From DATCZB01 sp035513215 (GTDB lineage Bacteria; Pseudomonadota; Gammaproteobacteria; Steroidobacterales; Rariloculaceae): 64,000 nucleotides of DNA. This document shows positions 15,892 through 23,865 of the stretch, piece by piece. Every line of letters starts with the position of its first letter. The first letter of the stretch is position 1. The stretch spans positions 1-64,000 of the forward strand of contig DATKCK010000015.1 of NCBI GenBank assembly GCA_035513215.1. The letters are read 5' to 3'. The position numbers were made by a program, and so were the translations under genes. The notes under the pieces were generated by a model. It was not told the origin of the DNA. It saw only the letters and a program-made list of their open reading frames with translations, and searched no databases.

Positions 15892-16779
15892 ATGCTCGTC
15901 TCGACGGAAGCCGGCGGCCTCGGCAATCGGATCAAGTGCTGGGTCTCGACGCGACGCCTCGATCCCGAGGCCCGCGTATTCTGGCCCGCGACGCCGAACA
16001 TGCCGGCCTCGTTTGCGGGGCTCTTTGCGAACGACTGCGGGATCGAGCGATTACCGGAGGGGGCTGAAACGCGCAGTTCCTGGCGTCTTGCGGTTCTGCC
16101 GGAGGATTTCGATTACCTGCCCGACGGATTCGCGGCGGCCGGCGGCGGGGCGCATGCCGTCGTCAGGCGTATCGGCAGGACGTGGTGGCGGATTCGCGGC
16201 GAGCCCGACGACCGCTACCGTTACATGATCGCGCCGAAGCAGGTCTCGAGCAGAGACAATCGCAGCGACGGCCGCCTGATCGACTTCGAGTACGGAAGGA
16301 TTCCCGCGCACTTCCTCGCCGTTTACTGGCCCCTGTTTGCCGAGGTCGCGCCTCGGCCGGAGATTCTGGACGAAGTCGAGACCTTTGCCGCGGCGCATTT
16401 CGACGATCGGACGATCGGCGTCCAGGTCCGAACCTGGCGCGACGCCCCGAGCCGGCATCGCAAGCACCATCTGCCGGCCGTCGGGCGGTTGCGGAAGTTG
16501 CTCGCCGCGGCCGAGGCCGATCGCCGGTTCTTCGTCGTCAGCGACGACGACGGCGTCGTTCCGTGGCTCGAGGGACTCCTCGGCGCCGGGCGCGTGCTGG
16601 CCTATCCGCGCGCGACGATGCGGCGCGCGAGCTGGCAGTCGGCCGCGGGAATGACCGAGGACCTGATCGACATGCTGCTCCTGTCGCGGACGGAGGAGCT
16701 CTTCGCGAGCTATCTCAGCACGTTCAGCGAGACGGCATGGTGGCTCGGCGGCGCCCGGGCGAAAGTCTCGGTGTTTTGA
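15892..16779 (+). CDS. Fucosyltransferase-like (NodZ/FUT8-type) glycosyltransferase
   Basis: 295 residues from ATG 15892, preceded by GGAATTGG. It opens with STEAGGLGNRIKCWVS, like the N-terminus of GT-B fucosyltransferases such as rhizobial NodZ. IGVQVRTWRD near residue 180 corresponds to the donor-binding motif (I/V-G-V-x-V-R-x-W), RFFVVSDDD to the second, and LLLSRTEELFASYLSTFSETAW near the C-terminus to the third, StFs motif. These motifs bind GDP-fucose. The genes for making GDP-fucose (fcl, gmd) lie immediately beyond on the opposite strand, which strengthens the call. Acceptor unknown. Confidence 0.82.
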   Translation: MLVSTEAGGLGNRIKCWVSTRRLDPEARVFWPATPNMPASFAGLFANDCGIERLPEGAETRSSWRLAVLPEDFDYLPDGFAAAGGGAHAVVRRIGRTWWRIRGEPDDRYRYMIAPKQVSSRDNRSDGRLIDFEYGRIPAHFLAVYWPLFAEVAPRPEILDEVETFAAAHFDDRTIGVQVRTWRDAPSRHRKHHLPAVGRLRKLLAAAEADRRFFVVSDDDGVVPWLEGLLGAGRVLAYPRATMRRASWQSAAGMTEDLIDMLLLSRTEELFASYLSTFSETAWWLGGARAKVSVF

Positions 16780-16818
16780 GGACATCGCGGACGAGATGAT
16801 AGTCCGGTCGCGCGCACC

Positions 16819-17007
16819 TCACGTTCCCGAGTCGGTGCCGCAGGACAGATGAATCCCGGAAGAGTCGTCTACGGTCACCTCGATTTCGATCGGCCGGCAG
16901 CAAACGGAACAGTCCTCGACGTACCGCTGATGCTCGATCGAGCTGTCGATGATCAGCTCTATCGCTTCGCCGCAGTAGGGGCATTCGACCGATCGGCTGG
17001 GCAGCAT
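16819..17007 (-). CDS. CPXCG-motif cysteine-rich protein
   Basis: 62 residues from ATG 17007, 18 bases after the stop of fcl and in the same direction. CPYCG at 9-13 and CSVCC at 33-37 form the two knuckles of the small CPXCG cysteine-rich family (zinc-ribbon-like), followed by a beta strand with alternating acidic residues and a late cysteine (56). Metal binding is expected; function is unknown. The placement at the tail of the GDP-fucose genes may be just operon hitch-hiking. Confidence 0.85.
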   Translation of the reverse strand: MLPSRSVECPYCGEAIELIIDSSIEHQRYVEDCSVCCRPIEIEVTVDDSSGIHLSCGTDSGT

Positions 17008-17024
17008 GGCGCCGGGCAGCAAGC

Positions 17025-17954
17025 TCAATCGAGCTGCGACAGATACCAGCGATACGTGCTTTCGATCCCGGTCGCCAAGTCGATGCTCGGCTTCCAGCCG
17101 GCGGCCGTGATTCTCGAGACATCGAGGAGCTTGCGCGGCGTTCCGTCGGGCTTGCTGCTGTCGTAGACGATCTCGCCGTCGAAGCCGACGATGTCGCGGA
17201 TCAGAACGGCAAGGTCGGCGATACGGATATCCTCGCCGACCCCGACATTGATGATCTCGGGCGAATCGTAATTTTCCATCAGGAAGCAGATCGCATCGGC
17301 AAGATCGTCGACGTGCAGAAACTCGCGCCGCGGCTCGCCCGAGCCCCAGACCTCGACCCTCGGCGCGCCGGTTTGCTTCGCCTCGTGAAACTTTCGAATC
17401 AGGGCCGGCAGGACGTGCGAGGTCTTGAGATCGAAGTTGTCTCCCGGTCCGTAGAGGTTGGTCGGCATCAACGAGATCGCCCTGAAGCCGTGCTCCTTGG
17501 CATACGCCTGACACAGCTTGATGCCGGCAATTTTGGCGATTGCGTACCACTCGTTGGTCGACTCGAGCGGGCCGGTCAGCAGCGAATCCTCGCGAATCGG
17601 CTGCGGCGCGAGACGGGGGTAGATGCAGCTCGAGCCGAGGAAGGCGAGCTTCCTGACCCCATGACGAAAGGCGGAGTCGATGACGTGCGTCTGAATCTCG
17701 AGGTTGTCGCGCAGAAACTCCACGGGATAGGTGTCGTTCGCGAGAATCCCGCCGACCTTGGCCGCGGCGAGAATGACGTAGTCGGGCCTCTCGACCCGAA
17801 AGAACGCGTCGACCTGAGCGCCGTCCCGCAGATCGAGCTCATCGCGCGTGCGTGTGACGAGATTGTCGAAGCCGCGCAGGTCCAGCGCGCGGCAGACGGC
17901 GCTGCCGACGAGACCGCGGTGACCGGCGACGAATATGCGGGCGTCCGTATTCAA
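17025..17954 (-). CDS. fcl: GDP-L-fucose synthase
   Basis: 309 residues from TTG 17954, 7 bases after the gmd stop; no ATG or GTG fits and this start gives the usual length. The NAD(P)-binding GHRGLVG is at 11-17, then AAKVGGILAN, FLGSSCIYP (catalytic Ser, with Cys) and the YAIAKIAG Tyr-x3-Lys pair. The C-terminal REFLHVDDLADA and substrate-binding DGTPRKLLDVSR are characteristic of Fcl/WcaG, the epimerase-reductase making GDP-L-fucose from GDP-4-keto-6-deoxymannose. Coupled to gmd directly upstream. An upstream extension to 18011 only reads gmd antiphase. Confidence 0.95.
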   Translation of the reverse strand: MNTDARIFVAGHRGLVGSAVCRALDLRGFDNLVTRTRDELDLRDGAQVDAFFRVERPDYVILAAAKVGGILANDTYPVEFLRDNLEIQTHVIDSAFRHGVRKLAFLGSSCIYPRLAPQPIREDSLLTGPLESTNEWYAIAKIAGIKLCQAYAKEHGFRAISLMPTNLYGPGDNFDLKTSHVLPALIRKFHEAKQTGAPRVEVWGSGEPRREFLHVDDLADAICFLMENYDSPEIINVGVGEDIRIADLAVLIRDIVGFDGEIVYDSSKPDGTPRKLLDVSRITAAGWKPSIDLATGIESTYRWYLSQLD

Positions 17955-17961
17955 GTGCCGC

Positions 17962-19065
17962 TCATTCGTGGTGTTTGAACACGGTGTAGCCTTCGCGCGC
18001 GACCAGGGCATCGCGCTCGGCGAGCGCGAGATCCTCGCGAACCATCTCCTCGACGAGCGCTTCGAAGTCGACCTCGGGCTCCCAGCCGAGCTCGGCGCGG
18101 GCCTTGCTCGCGTCGCCGAGCAGCGTGTCGACCTCGGTCGGGCGGAAGTATCGCGGGTCGACGCGGATTACGGTGTTGCCCGACACGGTGTCGATGCCGG
18201 CTTCGTCGACGCCTTCGCCACGCCATTCGACGGCCATGCCGAGCGCGGCCGCCGCCGTCTCGACGAAATGACGGACCGAATATTGCAGCCCGGTTGCGAT
18301 GACATAGTCCGCAGGCTCCTCCTGCTGCAACATGAGCCATTGCGCGCGCACATAGTCTTTCGCGTGGCCCCAGTCGCGCAGGGCATCGAGATTGCCGAGG
18401 TAAAGACACTCGTCGAGGCCGGACTTGATTCTCGCGAGCCCCCGCGTGATCTTGCGCGTGACGAAAGTCTCGCCGCGAAGGGGCGACTCGTGATTGAACA
18501 GGATGCCGTTGCAGGCAAAAAGTCCGTAGGCCTCGCGGTAGTTCACCGTGATCCAGTAGGCATAGACCTTGGCCGCGGCATAAGGCGATCGGGGATAGAA
18601 CGGCGTCGTTTCACGCTGCGGCGTCTCGACGACCTTGCCGTACATCTCTGAGCTCGAAGCCTGGTAGAAGCGGGTCGATTCCTGCAAGCCGCAGATTCTG
18701 ACCGCCTCGAGCAGGCGCAGCGTGCCGAGCGCGTCGGAATTGGCCGTGTACTCGGGCGTCTCGAACGAGACGGCGACGTGGCTTTGCGCGGCGAGGTTGT
18801 AGATTTCGTCGGGGCGGACCTCCTGCACGATCCGGATCAGATTGGTTGCATCCGTCAGGTCGCCGTAATGCAGGATCATCTGCTGGTTCGGATCGTGCGG
18901 ATCGCGGTAAAGATGATCGATCCTGTCGGTGTTGAACAGCGATGCCCGCCGCTTGATGCCGTGGACGACGTATCCCTTAGCAAGCAGAAGCTCGGCCAGA
19001 TAGGCGCCGTCCTGACCGGTGATGCCGGTGATCAATGCCCGTTTTCCGGGCTTGCTGTCGCTCAC
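17962..19065 (-). CDS. gmd: GDP-mannose 4,6-dehydratase
   Basis: 367 residues, typical for Gmd. It shows the TGITGQDGAYLAELLL nucleotide-binding start, HGIKRRAS (NADPH 2'-phosphate site), the LAAQSHV strand, SSSEMYGK, and YPRSPYAAAKVYAYW holding the catalytic Tyr and Lys. The product GDP-4-keto-6-deoxymannose feeds the next gene product, Fcl. The ATG is preceded by GGGGATT-like sequence. It lies 15 bases after the GT4 gene in the same direction, so glycosyltransferase, gmd, fcl and the CPXCG gene probably form one transcript. Confidence 0.97.
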   Translation of the reverse strand: MSDSKPGKRALITGITGQDGAYLAELLLAKGYVVHGIKRRASLFNTDRIDHLYRDPHDPNQQMILHYGDLTDATNLIRIVQEVRPDEIYNLAAQSHVAVSFETPEYTANSDALGTLRLLEAVRICGLQESTRFYQASSSEMYGKVVETPQRETTPFYPRSPYAAAKVYAYWITVNYREAYGLFACNGILFNHESPLRGETFVTRKITRGLARIKSGLDECLYLGNLDALRDWGHAKDYVRAQWLMLQQEEPADYVIATGLQYSVRHFVETAAAALGMAVEWRGEGVDEAGIDTVSGNTVIRVDPRYFRPTEVDTLLGDASKARAELGWEPEVDFEALVEEMVREDLALAERDALVAREGYTVFKHHE

Positions 19066-19080
19066 GCGAGTAATCCCCTT

Positions 19081-20139
19081 TCAGGTCTTGTTGCGAGACA
19101 GAACTTCCCGGTACAGCTCGACGTACTTTTCGCCCATCGCAACCGGAGAAAAGTCGCGGGCGAAGACGAAGCCGCGCTCGCCGAGTGCGCGCCGGAGCTC
19201 TGGCTGCGCGCGCAGCCGCAGAATCGCTTCCTTGAGCTGATCGGGTCTTCCAGGTTCGATCAGCAAGCCGGTCTCGCCATCCCGCACCAGCGTCGGCACG
19301 CCGGCGACGCCGGCGGCGACGATGGCAAGGCGCCGATCCATCGCATCGAGGAGGATGCTGCCTATGCCTTCGCGGTTCGACGGCAGTATGAACATATCGA
19401 ACGCGGCAAGGTAGTCACCGACGTTGTCGACGAAGCCTTCGAATTCGACGTTATCCAGGTCCGCGGCCATCGCCTTCAGCATACCCTCGTCCGGCCCCCT
19501 TCCCACGAGCAGGAAGTGAATATCCGGATCGGTGTCCTTCAGCTCTCTGGCGACGGCAAAGATATACTCCTGGCCCTTCTGAGCGTTGTCGAGCGCCGCT
19601 ACGTGGCCGACGAGAAACTTGCCCTCGAAGCGCCGTCGGATTGCGCTCGAGGCGGCAGTGTCGACCGGCAGATTGCTGCTGCTCGGGACGATCACTGTGG
19701 TGCGGACCGCCGCGTCGAAATCCCTGACGACATCCGCTATCGCGGGCGCCACGGCGCAGACGCAGGCGGCGCACCGGTAGGCCCGGTGCGCGAACCAATG
19801 ATCGCCGATCGGATTGTTGACGTGCCGCATAAGAATGTAGGGCGTCCCCGAGATGACCGAGCGCAGGTATGCGGCGTAGACGCTGCGGCCCTCGTGCGCG
19901 TGAACGAGGTCGACGCCGCGTGTCGCCGCGCAGGCGGTCAATGGGTCGCCCTTCGTCGTGAGTCTGATCTCGATATCGAGATCCTCGACCCGCCGCGCCA
20001 ACGGCTCATTGCGTCGCGCGACGAGCACCTGATCGATCTCATGCCTGGTGAGCTCGCGGATCAGCAGCTCAGTTTGACGTTCGCCGCCGCGATAATCGCG
20101 CGCAACGTTGATATGGGCGACTCGGATTCTGGGATGCAT
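19081..20139 (-). CDS. GT4 family glycosyltransferase (first paralogue)
   Basis: About 352 residues from ATG 20139 (an in-frame ATG at 20175 adds 12 residues, but the paralogue at 21166 starts at the equivalent of 20139). N-terminal VAHINVARDYRGGERQTELL matches the GT-B donor loop region, and the C-terminal FILPSNREGIGSILLDAM carries the retaining GT4 E-x7-E motif. Such enzymes add a sugar from a nucleotide donor to lipid-linked or surface glycans at the inner membrane. It is closely similar to the gene at 21166, which points the other way, with FkbM between them. Confidence 0.9.
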   Translation of the reverse strand: MHPRIRVAHINVARDYRGGERQTELLIRELTRHEIDQVLVARRNEPLARRVEDLDIEIRLTTKGDPLTACAATRGVDLVHAHEGRSVYAAYLRSVISGTPYILMRHVNNPIGDHWFAHRAYRCAACVCAVAPAIADVVRDFDAAVRTTVIVPSSSNLPVDTAASSAIRRRFEGKFLVGHVAALDNAQKGQEYIFAVARELKDTDPDIHFLLVGRGPDEGMLKAMAADLDNVEFEGFVDNVGDYLAAFDMFILPSNREGIGSILLDAMDRRLAIVAAGVAGVPTLVRDGETGLLIEPGRPDQLKEAILRLRAQPELRRALGERGFVFARDFSPVAMGEKYVELYREVLSRNKT

Positions 20140-20242
20140 CGAAGCAGCTAGCTTCTCAAGATCGGCGCGTAGCATAGCATAGCGTGCTCGTTGCTCGGGC
20201 CGTGCGACAGCGGCACGCGTTGCATTGCCGAGATTCGATGAC

Positions 20243-21022
20243 TCAGTATTCCTTGTTGCGATAAAGAACTGTCAGGCGTTTCATGCTGCCGTTTGCAACG
20301 ATCTCGAATCCTCGCACCAGCAGATAGTTCGTTACGGCCCCGAGCGTGCTCGTTTGCTCGACGCCGCGCTCGAAACCGAGATCGGCGGAAATGTATTCGA
20401 TGTTGCGGAAGATGCCTTCGCAGCCCTTGATCACTTCGGGCTCGGCGCCCTCGGCTTCGAGCTTGAGCAGTTTGATCGGCGTGTCCGGCAACAGGCGGTC
20501 GAGCCGCCGTGTTGGCACTTTGACGATCTCATCGTAGCTCGGCGGCTCGATGAATGAGGAGTCGGCCATGTGTGACGAGACATAGAAATCGAGCTCCCCC
20601 TCGCTGTCCCAGAGGCCGAGGTTCAAGGTCCTGGAAGGGGCTGCGTTTCGCGCGAGACAGGAGTATTCGAGCGGCGAGGGCTCGATGCCGATGTACTCGA
20701 CAGCTATCTCGTTGACCAGAAAGTAATACTTGAGCTCGCCGACGTTGGCGCCGCAGTCGACGACGACGTCGCCGGGACGGAATTCGATCCTGGGCAGGAA
20801 ATAGGTTTCGCCGAGGATCTCGGCCCGCCTGACGATGCCGCGCTTCAAGCCGTAATGGGCCGACCCCTCGTGGCGAAAGAGGATTTCGTAGCCTCCCGAT
20901 TCGACGAGAAAGACCCTCTCCTCGCGTTGCAGGCGCACACGCGCATCGAATCCGCGCAAAGTAGCCTGCAGATTGAACAAGAAGCAAAAAGGGCGTCCGC
21001 GGGACTTACGAACTAGCGACAA
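20243..21022 (-). CDS. FkbM family methyltransferase of the glycan locus
   Basis: About 259 residues if begun at TTG 21022; an open frame reaches ATG 21142, but a good promoter (21053-21081) lies inside that extension, and its translation looks non-coding. The SAM-binding part is GDVVVDCGANVGELKYYF followed by YIGIEPSPLEYSCL; the FkbM signature is IKLLKLEAEGAEPEVI; and a late ISADLGFER follows. O-methylation of a sugar in the glycan built by the flanking GT4 enzymes is a reasonable inference. The gap of 103 bases to the neighbouring GT4 gene holds nothing further. Confidence 0.85.
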   Translation of the reverse strand: MSLVRKSRGRPFCFLFNLQATLRGFDARVRLQREERVFLVESGGYEILFRHEGSAHYGLKRGIVRRAEILGETYFLPRIEFRPGDVVVDCGANVGELKYYFLVNEIAVEYIGIEPSPLEYSCLARNAAPSRTLNLGLWDSEGELDFYVSSHMADSSFIEPPSYDEIVKVPTRRLDRLLPDTPIKLLKLEAEGAEPEVIKGCEGIFRNIEYISADLGFERGVEQTSTLGAVTNYLLVRGFEIVANGSMKRLTVLYRNKEY

Positions 21023-21052
21023 GGAATCACGCCGGAATTGACGGTGAGCGGG

Positions 21053-21081
21053 ATTATAGCGAACGTCGGGGGCCGTCCCAA
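21053..21081 (-). promoter_or_regulatory. Sigma-70-type promoter upstream of FkbM gene
   Basis: On the minus strand TTGGGA (21076-21081) and a perfect TATAAT (21053-21058) are spaced by 17 bases, the optimal distance. Transcription would begin near 21046, about 24 bases upstream of the TTG at 21022. Divergent from the GT4 gene starting at 21166. Confidence 0.65.
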
Positions 21082-21165
21082 GGGCGCTCGGCGCGACGTC
21101 GATGATAAGAAGGTTGCTGACCGAAAGCTTGCGCTGAACCACGCTACAGTCCGTAGAATGACGCG

Positions 21166-22197
21166 ATGCTGATCGCGCACGTCAACGTCGCCAGGGATTA
21201 TCGAGGTGGTGAACGTCAGACCGAGCTCCTGATGCGCGAGCTCGCCGCGCTGGGCACCCGGCAGAGACTCATAGCTCGCCGCGGAAGGATGCTGGCAAGA
21301 CGTATCAAGGAGAACGGCTTCGAGGTTCGCGAGGTATCGGGCCACTTGCCCGGCGTCGTGATGGCGACGCGAGGCGCGGATCTCGTTCACGTCCACGAGG
21401 GGCGGAGCGTTTATGCGGCGTACTTGAGGCACCGGATGTCCCGAACGCCGTATGTTGCGACGCGCCGGGTTACCAACCCGATCGGCGATCACTATTTCGC
21501 TCATCGGGCTTATTGCGCCGCGGCACGTGTCGTTGCCATTACTCCCCAGGTAGCCGATGTGGTTCGCGATTTCGATCCCGGGGTCAGGCTCAGCGTGATA
21601 TTGAGTAGCAGTAGCGGGCTGGAATCGAATTCCGAACAGGCTCGCGCCATTCGGCGAAGCGCGGGCGACGGATTTATCGTCGGCCACATCGGCGCGCTCG
21701 ACAACGATCAGAAGGCTCAGGACACGATCATCGCGGCAGCCCGGGTGCTCGAGAGCTCGCACCCGGACATCCACTTCCTGCTGGTCGGCGGCGGCAAGGA
21801 CGAAGCGATGCTGCGCGAGTTGGCGTCGGGACTGAGCAATCTGAGCTTCGCTGGTTTCGTCACGAACGTCGGCGATTTTCTCGCCGCGCTCGACATCCTG
21901 GTCCTGCCTTCGCGGCGGGAAGGCATGGGCAGCATCCTGTTCGATGCGATGGAGCATTCGCTGCCGATCGTGGCGACGCCCGTGGGCGGCGTGCCGCGTA
22001 TCGTCTTCGAAGACCAGAACGGCTATCTGATCGACGTCGACGAGCCGGAGCAGCTCGCGGAACGAATCGTTCGGCTGCGGTCCGACCCTGCGCTCAGGGA
22101 GAGGCTGGGGGCGACCGGCCGAAGGATGGCATGCGGGCATACGCCGCCGGCCATGGCCGAAGCTTATCTCAAGGTGTACGAGTCGGTTCTCGAGTAG
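21166..22197 (+). CDS. GT4 family glycosyltransferase (second paralogue)
   Basis: 343 residues from ATG 21166. IAHVNVARDYRGGERQTELL at the start and VLPSRREGMGSILFDAM (E-x7-E) toward the end are the two GT4 landmarks, and much of the length parallels the gene at 19081-20139, including VDLVHAHEGRSVYAAYLR versus ADLVHVHEGRSVYAAYLR. The two arose by duplication with inversion, or by transfer of a pre-duplicated pair, and probably add successive sugars. It ends just before a strong GC-rich hairpin at 22202-22233. Confidence 0.92.
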   Translation: MLIAHVNVARDYRGGERQTELLMRELAALGTRQRLIARRGRMLARRIKENGFEVREVSGHLPGVVMATRGADLVHVHEGRSVYAAYLRHRMSRTPYVATRRVTNPIGDHYFAHRAYCAAARVVAITPQVADVVRDFDPGVRLSVILSSSSGLESNSEQARAIRRSAGDGFIVGHIGALDNDQKAQDTIIAAARVLESSHPDIHFLLVGGGKDEAMLRELASGLSNLSFAGFVTNVGDFLAALDILVLPSRREGMGSILFDAMEHSLPIVATPVGGVPRIVFEDQNGYLIDVDEPEQLAERIVRLRSDPALRERLGATGRRMACGHTPPAMAEAYLKVYESVLE

Positions 22198-22201
22198 GGA
22201 A

Positions 22202-22233
22202 CGGCGCCGCCGCGTCGCGATGCGGCGGCGCCG
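22202..22233. terminator. 12-bp GC-rich hairpin between convergent genes
   Basis: CGGCGCCGCCGC at 22202-22213 pairs perfectly with 22222-22233 over an 8-base loop. It lies between the converging GT4 gene (ends 22197) and PEBP gene (ends 22260). No T-run follows in either direction, so it is a candidate bidirectional pause or Rho-assisted end rather than a textbook terminator. Confidence 0.6.
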
Positions 22234-22259
22234 CAGTCGCAGCCGCAGCCTGTGATGCC

Positions 22260-22835
22260 TTACTCGCTGCCTCGATAGCGCCCGACGTAGGCCGCCTTGC
22301 CTACGACCTTGCCTTCCATGGCCGCGAGAATCTCGTCGCGGGTCGCGGAATTGGGCAGGTCGAGGTTGTCGTTCAGCACGTAGAACTCGAAGACGTAATG
22401 GTGATAACGCGGGCCGGCAGGCGCGCCCGGGCCGACGTAGCCGGGTTGGCCGCGAATGCTTGGACCGTTCACGGCGCCGTCGGGCAATCCGCCCTCGGGA
22501 ATGCCGCCCGCCGCGGCCGGAATGTTCCACGCCGACCAGTGAAATACGTCTTCCGTGCCGCCGCCGAGCGCGACGTCGAGGTCGTGAAAGATGATCGCGA
22601 TGCTGACGGCATTCTCGGGCAGATTTGACAACGTGAATCCGGGCTGCACGTTCTCGCCGCGCGAGACAAATCTGTCCGGTATGATCCCGCCGTCCTCGAA
22701 CGCGTCGCTTTCGACGACGACCTGCGCGAGCTGAAAGCCGCCACGGCCGCCCCCTTGCTGCGCGAAAGCCTGCGCCGCGACGAGCGAGAGGGCGGCAGCG
22801 AGCGTGAGGCCGGCGCTCAAGCCTCTGATATTCAT
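22260..22835 (-). CDS. Exported YbhB/YbcL-family (PEBP-like) protein
   Basis: 191 residues; signal peptide 1-25 ending AFA, then a Gly-rich linker. FTLSNLPENAVSIAIIFHDLDV corresponds to the PEBP D-x-D-x-P anion-binding region (here with HDLDV), FHWSAWNIPA to the HWVVWNIPA element and GYVGPGAPAGPRYHHYVFEFYVL to the GPxPPxGxxHRY segment. Bacterial PEBPs bind small anionic or amine ligands; biological role is unclear. Export is common for YbcL, whose E. coli form is periplasmic. Confidence 0.93.
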   Translation of the reverse strand: MNIRGLSAGLTLAAALSLVAAQAFAQQGGGRGGFQLAQVVVESDAFEDGGIIPDRFVSRGENVQPGFTLSNLPENAVSIAIIFHDLDVALGGGTEDVFHWSAWNIPAAAGGIPEGGLPDGAVNGPSIRGQPGYVGPGAPAGPRYHHYVFEFYVLNDNLDLPNSATRDEILAAMEGKVVGKAAYVGRYRGSE

Positions 22836-22970
22836 AAAGATTTCCCCTTAGTGTTGTCGTGTTGCCGTTGAGTATAGCGAAACTTGGGCTGCCAAAGCGT
22901 GCGCACCAACGGGAGCATCGGTATCTTGGTCTATACTGCCGCCCCTGCCAAAAGCCGGATGCTTCAAACC

Positions 22971-23864
22971 ATGAGTCGCTTGCAGGAAAAAATCCGCGAC
23001 GGGAAATTCGTCATCACGGCGGAGATCGTGCCGCCGCTGGCCGCTTCCGCGGATGCGCTTTTGGCCGAGGCCGGGACGATCGGCGCGCGCGCCGATGCCA
23101 TGAACGTGACCGATGCCGCGGCCGGCCGAACGACGATGTCGAGCTTCGCCGCCGCGGCGATACTGAAAGCGAACGGTTACGAGCCCATCCTCCAGGTGAC
23201 CTGCCGCGACAGGAACCGGATCGCGCTCGCCGGGGACCTGCTCGGGGCCGCGGCCCAGGGCATCGAGAATCTGTTGCTGCTGCGCGGCGACGACCCGAAA
23301 GGCGGCGACCAGCCCGATGCCAAACCCGTGTTCGATTTCGAGACGGCCGATCTGATGAAGCTCGCGCGCGACATGCGTGACGAAGGCGTGTTGCCGTCCG
23401 GTCGCGTTATCGAGGCCCCGCCCAGATTCTTCATCGGCGGCGCCGACGTTCCGCGTGTTCCGGACGAGAAATGGTCGCCCGAGCCGCTGCGCAGGAAGAT
23501 CGAAGGCGGTGCCGGCTTCCTGCAGACGCAGTTTTGTTTCGATCTCGAGGTCGCGCGCCGCTACTTCGAGCGGCTCGGCGAGGAAGGCATCACGGACGAG
23601 GTCGGCATCATCATCGGGGTCGGACCGATCCGTTCTGCGAAGTCGGCCCGCTGGATGAACGAGAACCTGTTCGGCGTTCACGTGCCCGAGGCGACGATCG
23701 AGCGCCTCGAAGGCGCGAAAGATCAGGCGGCGGAAGGCCGCGCCATCTGCGTCGAGCTGATCGAAGGGCTGCGCGAAATGCCGGGACCGGCGGGTACGCA
23801 CCTGATGGCGCCGGCGCAGGGTCCGGACGCGATCGCCGCCGTTCTCGAAGCCGTCTCCGGTTGA
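22971..23864 (+). CDS. metF: Methylenetetrahydrofolate reductase family protein
   Basis: 297 residues from ATG 22971 (ATG 22959 also possible), matching MTHFR length. VITAEIVPPLA holds the conserved Glu of the proton-donor strand; AMNVTDAAAGRTTMS, LLLLRGDDPKGG (the RGD-like flavin-binding loop) and FLQTQFCFDLE are the expected conserved parts of the FAD-bearing TIM barrel. The reaction reduces 5,10-methylene-THF to 5-methyl-THF for methionine synthesis. Sequence details (MSS, AAAAILKANG) fit the divergent, non-E. coli branch. It is separated from malQ by a single base, an odd pairing of one-carbon and glycogen genes. Confidence 0.88.
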   Translation: MSRLQEKIRDGKFVITAEIVPPLAASADALLAEAGTIGARADAMNVTDAAAGRTTMSSFAAAAILKANGYEPILQVTCRDRNRIALAGDLLGAAAQGIENLLLLRGDDPKGGDQPDAKPVFDFETADLMKLARDMRDEGVLPSGRVIEAPPRFFIGGADVPRVPDEKWSPEPLRRKIEGGAGFLQTQFCFDLEVARRYFERLGEEGITDEVGIIIGVGPIRSAKSARWMNENLFGVHVPEATIERLEGAKDQAAEGRAICVELIEGLREMPGPAGTHLMAPAQGPDAIAAVLEAVSG

Positions 23865-23865
23865 C

